A DNA stretch of 64,000 nucleotides from Chitinophaga sp. MM2321 (GTDB taxonomy: Bacteria > Bacteroidota > Bacteroidia > Chitinophagales > Chitinophagaceae). Location of the stretch: NCBI RefSeq assembly GCF_964033635.1, contig NZ_OZ035533.1, positions 1,736,001 to 1,800,000 on the forward strand, read 5' to 3'. Below the pieces are notes generated by a model. It was not told the DNA's origin. It worked only from the letters and a program-made list of their open reading frames with translations, and did no database searches. The stretch's first letter is position 1, and each line of letters begins with the position of its first letter. The translations under genes and the position numbers were made by a program. Shown in pieces: positions 60,019 through 64,000 of the stretch.

Positions 60019-61365
60019 ATGAAGGCGTCCCGTAGAAATTTTTTGAAAAACACCGCTAAGGGTACGGCAGCTATAGCGTTAAGCGCGGTATTACCGATAC
60101 CCGGCTTTAGTGCTGCCAGCTATTCCCGCATTATGGGTTCCAATGATCGTATCCGGGTGGGTATGATGGGCGTAAACTCACGCGGCCTGGCTTTGGCCAA
60201 TAATTATTCCCGTCAGAAGAATTGTGAAGTGATTTCTGTTTCTGATGTAGACAGTCGTGCTGCAGAGAAATGTATCAACAGCGTATATGGTATTACGAAA
60301 TCGAAACCGAAAGCAGTACCCGATTTCAGGAAGGCGCTGGAAAATAAGAACATGGATGCACTGGTAGTAGCAGCACCGGATCACTGGCATGCGCCGGCTG
60401 CTATCCTGGCTGCCAAAGCAGGAAAACATGTATACCTGGAAAAACCATGCAGCCATAATCCGTATGAAGGAGAGCTGCTGGTAAAAGTAGCCGATAAATA
60501 TAAAACGGTGATACAGATGGGTAACCAGCGCCGTTCCTGGCCAAATGTAGCCGCGGGTATCCGCGAAGTACAGGAAGGTACAATCGGCCGCGCCTATTTT
60601 GCAAAAGGCTGGTATACCAATAACCGGGCGTCTATCGGTGTTGGCAAGGAAATAGACGTGCCATCCTGGCTCAACTATGAGCTGTGGCAGGGTCCTGCTC
60701 CCCGTCGTGCGCTGAAAGATAACCTGATTCATTATAACTGGCATTGGTTCTGGAACTGGGGTACCGGTGAAGCACTCAACAACGGTACACATATGATTGA
60801 CCTGATGCGTTGGGGCCTGGGTGTTGATTATCCAAGCCGCGTTACTTCTGCGGGGGGACGTTACCGTTATAAAGATGATTGGGAAACACCGGATACACAG
60901 GTGATCACCCTGGAATTTCCCAACAATACCAGTATGACATGGGAAGGCCGCAGCTGCAATGGCCGCACGGTGGAAGGTAATTCCGTAGGTGTTATTTTTT
61001 ATGGAGAGAAAGGTTCACTGGCAATAGATGGTAACGCTTACGTGATCTATGACCTGGATAATAAAGTAGTGAAAGAAGTAAAGAATCAGACAATCATTGA
61101 TCCGCGCAACCTGATGAACCCTGCTGAAAGCCTGGATGCACTGCATATCCAGAATTTCTTTGCAGGGATCCAGAAGGGTGCAACGCTGAATGCGGATATC
61201 CTCGGCGGTTATCAAAGCACCCTGCTTTGCCAGTTGGGCAATATCTCCCTGCGTTCCGGCAATGCACTGCATATTGACACAACGAACGGGCATATCCTGA
61301 ACGATGCGGTTGCACAGAAATTCTGGAAGCGCGACTATGAGCAGGGATGGGAACCAACGTTGTAA
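60019..61365 (+). CDS. Gfo/Idh/MocA oxidoreductase, Tat-exported
   Basis: A 448-residue oxidoreductase with twin-arginine start (MKASRRNFLKNTAKG) and hydrophobic segment to about residue 33. It shows IRVGMMGVNSRGLALA at the NAD site, APDHWHAPAAILAAKAGKHV, YLEKPCSHNPYEGELL (EKP) and WGTGEALNNGTHMIDLMRWG with the usual His. These features fit GH109-like and other sugar oxidoreductases that may release or oxidise amino sugars using NAD in a redox-neutral way. It lies 80 bp after the preceding oxidoreductase and 30 bp before the transporter gene. Confidence 0.9.
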   Translation: MKASRRNFLKNTAKGTAAIALSAVLPIPGFSAASYSRIMGSNDRIRVGMMGVNSRGLALANNYSRQKNCEVISVSDVDSRAAEKCINSVYGITKSKPKAVPDFRKALENKNMDALVVAAPDHWHAPAAILAAKAGKHVYLEKPCSHNPYEGELLVKVADKYKTVIQMGNQRRSWPNVAAGIREVQEGTIGRAYFAKGWYTNNRASIGVGKEIDVPSWLNYELWQGPAPRRALKDNLIHYNWHWFWNWGTGEALNNGTHMIDLMRWGLGVDYPSRVTSAGGRYRYKDDWETPDTQVITLEFPNNTSMTWEGRSCNGRTVEGNSVGVIFYGEKGSLAIDGNAYVIYDLDNKVVKEVKNQTIIDPRNLMNPAESLDALHIQNFFAGIQKGATLNADILGGYQSTLLCQLGNISLRSGNALHIDTTNGHILNDAVAQKFWKRDYEQGWEPTL

Positions 61366-61395
61366 TTGATTTATAAGGTATCTGAAATTATAATT

Positions 61396-62775
61396 ATGAA
61401 ATCAACATCCACCACGGTAGAAGTCAGCGAACTCAGTAGGCGCGATACCGTTATATCCATCCTCATCATAGGGATGCTGTTTTTTATATTCGGGTTTGTG
61501 ACGTGGGTGAATGCCATCCTGATACCTTACTTTAAAATAGCCTGCGAGCTAACGAATTTTCAATCGTACCTCGTGGCTTTTGCATTCTACATTTCCTACT
61601 TCGTCATGTCTGTTCCTTCTTCCTATCTCTTAAAAGCGGTAGGATTTAAAAAGGGCATGATGATAGGTTTCTGGGTGATGGCGGTGGGCGCCTTTATCTT
61701 TATTCCTGCCGCGCTTACACGCACCTATGAGATCTTTTTACTGGGATTGTTTACCATTGGATTGGGACTGGCAATTTTGCAAACTGCTGCCAATCCGTAC
61801 ATCACTATTTTAGGACCCAAGGAAAGTGCGGCGCAGCGTATCAGTATCATGGGTATCTGTAATAAAGGTGCGGGTATCATAGCACCGCTGATCTTTGCAG
61901 CGGTGATCCTGAAACCAACAGACAGTAGCCTCTTTGCGCAGTTGCAACATATGACAGGTGAGGCACGCGGAGCCGCACTGGATGAATTGATCCGGCGGGT
62001 GATCGCGCCCTATGCCATTGTTGCCGCCGTGCTGTTTGTATTGGGTATGCTGGTACGTTATTCTCCCTTACCGGAAATTAATACAGAACAGGAAGATGGT
62101 GCGCTGGCTACTGCCAACGCAGGTAAAAAAAACATCTTCGGATTTCCGCATCTCATATTGGGCGCACTGGCTATCTTTTTACATGTGGGCACACAGGTAG
62201 TAGCTATTGATACCATTATCGGCTATGCCGGTTCTATGCATATTCCACTGTTGGAAGCAAAAACGTTTCCGTCGTATACGCTGTTTGTCACCATCTGTGG
62301 TTACCTGCTGGGTATTGCCACCATCCCGCGGTTTATCAGCCAGGTAAATGCCTTGCGGATCTGCACGGTGCTGGGGGCTATGTTTACACTCGGCATTATT
62401 TATATGCATGGGGAAGTACGTCTGCTGGGACATACCACTGATATGTCCATCTGGTTTGTGGTGTTGCTGGGTTTTGCCAACTCGCTGGTATGGGCCGGTA
62501 TATGGCCACTGGCGCTGGACGGACTGGGACGCTTTACAAAACTGGGCGCGTCGCTGATGATCATGGGGTTGAGCGGAAATGCCCTGCTGCCGCCATTGTA
62601 CGGCTATTTTGCCGATCTGCATGGTGTGCGTTATGCCTACTGGGTATTATTCCCTTGTTATCTGTACCTGATATTCTACGCCTTTTACGGACATACACTC
62701 AGGAGCTGGAAAGTGGTGCGTTCGCCGATTCAAATTCATCCGGAAAAGCAATTACATGGAACAGAAGAAGTATAA
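61396..62775 (+). CDS. Sugar MFS transporter (FucP/GluP-type)
   Basis: A 459-residue major-facilitator protein with 12 membrane segments. The start is ATG 61396; the longer frame begins with TTG 30 bp earlier. The pattern of FucP/NagP-type importers is present: the N-terminal FIFGFVTWVNAILIPYFKIA, then LQTAANPYITILGPKESAAQ with the Asn that binds sugar, and RISIMGICNKGAGIIAPLI. As nagA overlaps its end by 20 bp, N-acetylglucosamine or a related amino sugar is the likely cargo, moved with protons. Confidence 0.9.
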   Translation: MKSTSTTVEVSELSRRDTVISILIIGMLFFIFGFVTWVNAILIPYFKIACELTNFQSYLVAFAFYISYFVMSVPSSYLLKAVGFKKGMMIGFWVMAVGAFIFIPAALTRTYEIFLLGLFTIGLGLAILQTAANPYITILGPKESAAQRISIMGICNKGAGIIAPLIFAAVILKPTDSSLFAQLQHMTGEARGAALDELIRRVIAPYAIVAAVLFVLGMLVRYSPLPEINTEQEDGALATANAGKKNIFGFPHLILGALAIFLHVGTQVVAIDTIIGYAGSMHIPLLEAKTFPSYTLFVTICGYLLGIATIPRFISQVNALRICTVLGAMFTLGIIYMHGEVRLLGHTTDMSIWFVVLLGFANSLVWAGIWPLALDGLGRFTKLGASLMIMGLSGNALLPPLYGYFADLHGVRYAYWVLFPCYLYLIFYAFYGHTLRSWKVVRSPIQIHPEKQLHGTEEV

Positions 62776-63952
62776 AATTTTTAACGGAAATATAGTTACG
62801 CCTTACCGTATCATCCGCGGGGGCACGCTGTTAACGGAAGGTAGCCGGATCCTTGCGGTAAGCGACCGTGATATTCCTGCGCCGGATGCCATAGAAATAG
62901 ATGCCGGCGGACAATACATAGCGCCGGGATTTATTGACCTACATATTCATGGGGGCGGTGGTCATGATTTCATGGATGGAGATGTAAACGCGTTTTTAAA
63001 AGTAGCGGAGAAGCATTTGCAGTACGGTACTACTTCAATGGTACCTACTACTTTGAGCAGCGATAAGGCCAGCCTGTTGAAAACGCTGGAAGTATATGAT
63101 GCGGCCAACAAACGCAATGTTGCCGGCGCCCGTTTCCTGGGACTGCACCTGGAAGGGCCTTATGTGGCGATGAGTCAGCGGGGCGCACAGGACCCGCGTT
63201 ATATCCGCAATCCTGATGAAGCGGAGTACAAAGAAGTGCTGGCAGCATCTGATGATGTAGTACGGTGGAGTGCAGCGCCGGAGTTACCGGGTGCGTTGCC
63301 TTTTGGCCGCTATCTGCGCAGCAAAGGCATTTTGCCTGCTGCGGCGCACACAGATGCGATCTATGAAGAAATGCTGGAAGCTTTCGAAAACGGCTATACG
63401 CACCTTACCCATATGTATTCTGCGATGTCCGGCGTTACGCGCCGCAACGCTTTCCGTTATGCGGGCGTGATAGAAAGTGCTTTTCTGCTGGATGAAATGA
63501 CGGTTGAAATTATTGCGGACGGTATTCATTTACCTGCGCCATTACTGAAGCTGGTTTACAAAATAAAAGGACCGGATAAAATTGCTTTGATTACAGATGC
63601 CATGCGTGCCGCAGGCATGCCACCCGGTGAAAGTATCCTGGGCGGTTTAGAAAACGGCCTCCGGGTAATCGTAGAAGATGATGTCGCCAAACTGCCGGAC
63701 CGCAGCTCTTTTGCGGGCAGCGTTGCTACTGCCGACCGGCTGGTACGCAACATGGTGCAGCTGGCGGGTGTACCTATAACAGATGCCATACAAATGATCA
63801 GTACTTCCCCTGCGGCCATTATGGGTATTGCAGACAGGAAAGGATCGCTGGTGGCAGGCAAGGATGCGGATATTGTCATCTTTAATGATGACATCAGGAT
63901 TTCTACGGTTATGGTAGAAGGTCATATCAGGTATACCGCTGATCATTCATAA
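62756..63952 (+). CDS. nagA: N-acetylglucosamine-6-phosphate deacetylase NagA
   Basis: A 398-residue cytoplasmic amidohydrolase that converts GlcNAc-6-phosphate to GlcN-6-phosphate and acetate. Motifs: GFIDLHIHGGGGHDF (His63, His65), LGLHLEGPYVAMSQRGAQDP with the metal Glu, PAAAHTDAIY and HLTHMYSAMSG for the remaining His ligands, and ALITDAMRAAG with the catalytic Asp. It overlaps the transporter gene by 20 bp, showing translational coupling. No kinase or nagB is visible before the window ends. Confidence 0.95.
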   Translation: MEQKKYKIFNGNIVTPYRIIRGGTLLTEGSRILAVSDRDIPAPDAIEIDAGGQYIAPGFIDLHIHGGGGHDFMDGDVNAFLKVAEKHLQYGTTSMVPTTLSSDKASLLKTLEVYDAANKRNVAGARFLGLHLEGPYVAMSQRGAQDPRYIRNPDEAEYKEVLAASDDVVRWSAAPELPGALPFGRYLRSKGILPAAAHTDAIYEEMLEAFENGYTHLTHMYSAMSGVTRRNAFRYAGVIESAFLLDEMTVEIIADGIHLPAPLLKLVYKIKGPDKIALITDAMRAAGMPPGESILGGLENGLRVIVEDDVAKLPDRSSFAGSVATADRLVRNMVQLAGVPITDAIQMISTSPAAIMGIADRKGSLVAGKDADIVIFNDDIRISTVMVEGHIRYTADHS

Positions 63953-63974
63953 TATTTAAGAGAAGATATTAATA

Positions 63975-64000
63975 ATGAACAACATTACAACAACAACTGA
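63975..64000 (+). CDS. Start of a further gene (cut by window edge)
   Basis: ATG at 63975 opens MNNITTTT, 22 bp after nagA, and runs off the window. The spacing and direction fit another member of the same operon; a glucosamine-6-phosphate isomerase would be the expected partner but eight residues do not show it. Confidence 0.4.

Noticed and set aside
60178..60792. 204-codon minus-strand frame in the second Tat oxidoreductase
   Set aside because: Antisense shadow; composition is odd and no family features are seen.
1..64000. tRNA, rRNA, CRISPR array, prophage or insertion sequence
   Set aside because: Looked for on both strands by eye; no cloverleaf, spaced direct repeats, transposase or integrase could be supported.

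Overview
This window looks like a chromosomal segment of a Bacteroidota bacterium, most likely a Chitinophaga-type member of the Chitinophagaceae. The signs are SusC/SusD outer-membrane genes with an ECF sigma/FecR pair, Bacteroidota-type promoters (TTTG, about 17-20 nt, then TAnnTTTG), weak use of Shine-Dalgarno sites, many exported or lipid-anchored proteins, and moderate GC. I saw no rRNA, tRNA, CRISPR array, prophage or insertion sequence. All calls rest on reading the sequence; no search was run.

Layout. 0-10 kb: 5' part of a dihydroorotase-like gene (with an altered metal motif), a HEAT-repeat protein, a dipeptidyl-peptidase-IV-type peptidase, an SGNH hydrolase with a LacI regulator and paired operators, an OmpA-type lipoprotein and a large outer-membrane barrel protein. 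Two long inverted repeats sit at gene ends and reach into the coding sequence. 10.5-17.1 kb: a DinB-type gene, then a five-gene minus-strand operon: flavin disulfide oxidoreductase, ABC ATPase, ABC permease fused to a substrate-binding domain, egtB and egtD. This joins ergothioneine synthesis to a transporter of the EgtU/OpuC type, and the binding domain of that transporter is circularly permuted. 17.4-28 kb: dusB, small exported proteins, a class V PLP enzyme, a sodium/proton antiporter, TfoX-N, ThuA, a Bcr/CflA exporter, an alpha/beta hydrolase and a NUC1-type nuclease.

28-37 kb is a cell-surface region: four family-2 glycosyltransferases, an MsbA-like ABC exporter and a sulfatase. 37.1-41.9 kb is visibly AT-richer and carries two AraC regulators with small-molecule enzymes (alpha/beta hydrolase, VOC, DUF1772, NmrA-like); it may be acquired. 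42-44.9 kb holds an ABC-2 permease and a translationally coupled pair: a 3-beta-HSD-like SDR and a steroid 5-alpha-reductase homologue that keeps the key Glu and Tyr.

45-53.2 kb is a polysaccharide-utilisation-type locus: ECF sigma, FecR, SusC with an STN signalling domain, SusD, and a GHL10-like glycosidase. After cspA-like and ArsR/SRPBCC genes, 54.6-64 kb is a sugar-oxidation/amino-sugar region: a LacI regulator, a lipoprotein Gfo/Idh/MocA protein and a PQQ-type dehydrogenase fused to cytochrome c on one strand; divergently, two Tat-exported Gfo/Idh/MocA oxidoreductases, a FucP-type sugar transporter and nagA. Two LacI-type operators 105 bp apart lie in the divergent intergenic region.
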